Assembly (NCBI GenBank): GCA_947458675.1 | Contig: CANHAW010000145.1 | Coordinates: 1 to 6,106 of the forward strand | DNA: 6,106 bases | Reading direction: 5' to 3' | From: Beijerinckiaceae bacterium | GTDB taxonomy: Bacteria > Pseudomonadota > Alphaproteobacteria > Rhizobiales > Beijerinckiaceae | The notes under the pieces: model-generated | Seen by the model: only the letters and a program-made list of their open reading frames with translations | Told to the model about the DNA's origin: nothing | Database searches by the model: none | In this document: piece by piece, positions 5,724 through 6,106 of the stretch | Position numbering within the stretch: position 1 is the stretch's first letter | Layout of the letters: every line of letters starts with the position of its first letter | Translations under genes and position numbers: made by a program

Positions 5724-6106
5724 GCTTGCATCTCCGTCAGGCCAGCCTGCCATTCGCTTTTCACATCGCCATCCTTCTCGCCTGCATGCTCTTGCGCCAG
5801 CGCAGAGAAAGATTCGTCATCGAGCAGGCGTCGTGCGGCCCAGACCGCCATGGCGCGCACCTGCGGATCCTCATGCGCCAGATTTTCAATCGCGCGCGGC
5901 AACAATTCTGTGTCGCGCGAATTGCCGACGGCCACCATCAGATTGCGGCGAAACCGCGCGACCCCGACACGCTTGATCGGAGAGCCTGAAAAGAAAGCGC
6001 GAAAGCCTGCATCGTCCAGCGTGCAGAGAAAATCGAGATCGGGCGCCCGCAAATCATCGCGCGCCTGCAATTTGGCCTCGCGCGCCATTTGCGCAAATTT
6101 GTTCCA
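5720..6106 (-). CDS. queG: Epoxyqueuosine reductase QueG, C-terminal part (5'-truncated by window edge)
   Basis: QueG is a cobalamin- and [4Fe-4S]-dependent cytoplasmic enzyme that reduces epoxyqueuosine to queuosine at tRNA position 34, the last step of queuosine synthesis. Here 128 residues are visible, open to the right edge. They begin WNKFAQ, which continues the family's CPWNKFA segment directly after the last iron-sulfur cysteine; that cysteine and about two thirds of the protein, with the cobalamin and most cluster ligands, lie outside. The rest is diagnostic: LDDAGFRAFFSGSPIKR (visible 30-46), FRRNLMVAVGNS (52-63), then a HEAT-like helical repeat with HEDPQVRAMAVWAARRL (78-94) and a short acidic tail. 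The ATG at 6088 is internal and not the start. The TGA overlaps the SDR ATG by four bases, implying an operon. The family call is secure despite truncation; catalytic integrity cannot be judged here. Confidence 0.94.
   Translation of the reverse strand, partial: WNKFAQMAREAKLQARDDLRAPDLDFLCTLDDAGFRAFFSGSPIKRVGVARFRRNLMVAVGNSRDTELLPRAIENLAHEDPQVRAMAVWAARRLLDDESFSALAQEHAGEKDGDVKSEWQAGLTEMQA
5732..5736 (-). promoter_or_regulatory. Shine-Dalgarno sequence of the SDR gene, inside queG
   Basis: On the minus strand CGGAG stands 8 nt before the ATG at 5723. It lies within the last codons of queG and, with the ATGA overlap, indicates that the SDR is translated from the queG transcript by re-initiation or coupling. 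Confidence 0.65.

Noticed and set aside
5724..5753. Earlier ATG for the SDR gene adding ten residues (MAGWPDGDAS)
   Set aside because: The conserved Rossmann start MNLFVFG begins at 5723, where CGGAG spacing and the ATGA overlap with queG both support initiation.
5720..6088. A separate small HEAT-repeat gene starting at the ATG at 6088
   Set aside because: The frame stays open to the window edge and the six codons upstream read WNKFAQ, matching the QueG segment, so this ATG is internal to queG.

Overview
The window looks like ordinary chromosomal DNA from a GC-rich alphaproteobacterium, most likely of the Hyphomicrobiales (Rhizobiales) group. The basis is GC-rich coding sequence full of GCG/CGC codons, an ornithine-lipid N-acyltransferase (OlsB) of the kind common in that group, and protein sequences that read as alphaproteobacterial versions of HrpB, YifB/ComM and QueG. 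The genus cannot be fixed from this sequence. I see no mobile element, CRISPR array, rRNA or tRNA gene, phage gene or defence cassette.

Layout, left to right. (1) Positions 2-2182, plus strand: the ATP-dependent RNA helicase gene hrpB, missing its first ~100 codons (including Walker A) beyond the left edge. (2) Positions 2283-3821, plus strand: a YifB/ComM-family AAA+ ATPase, complete, with its start fixed by a strong Shine-Dalgarno sequence and a conserved N-terminus. (3) Positions 3922-4845, plus strand: an OlsB-type GNAT acyltransferase, complete. (4) Positions 4848-5723, minus strand: an atypical extended short-chain dehydrogenase/reductase (YeeZ-like SDR), complete. (5) Positions 5720-6106, minus strand: the C-terminal third of queG (epoxyqueuosine reductase), running off the right edge. 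The two intergenic gaps are each about 100 bp. The convergent olsB/SDR junction is only 2 bp, and queG and the SDR overlap by 4 bp (ATGA).

The genes do not form one pathway. hrpB (RNA remodelling), yifB/comM (DNA branch migration in its studied relative) and olsB (membrane lipid synthesis) are co-oriented housekeeping or accessory genes with separate ribosome-binding sites. On the other strand, queG (last step of queuosine synthesis in tRNA) and the SDR are almost certainly one transcript and translationally coupled. The SDR's role is unknown.

No previously undescribed system was found. The items most worth a second look are the coupled queG-SDR pair, whose SDR lacks the canonical YxxxK catalytic motif; a strong 29-nt hairpin inside the 3' part of olsB; and the nearly abutting convergent gene ends, which have small inverted repeats on both sides but no classical terminator.
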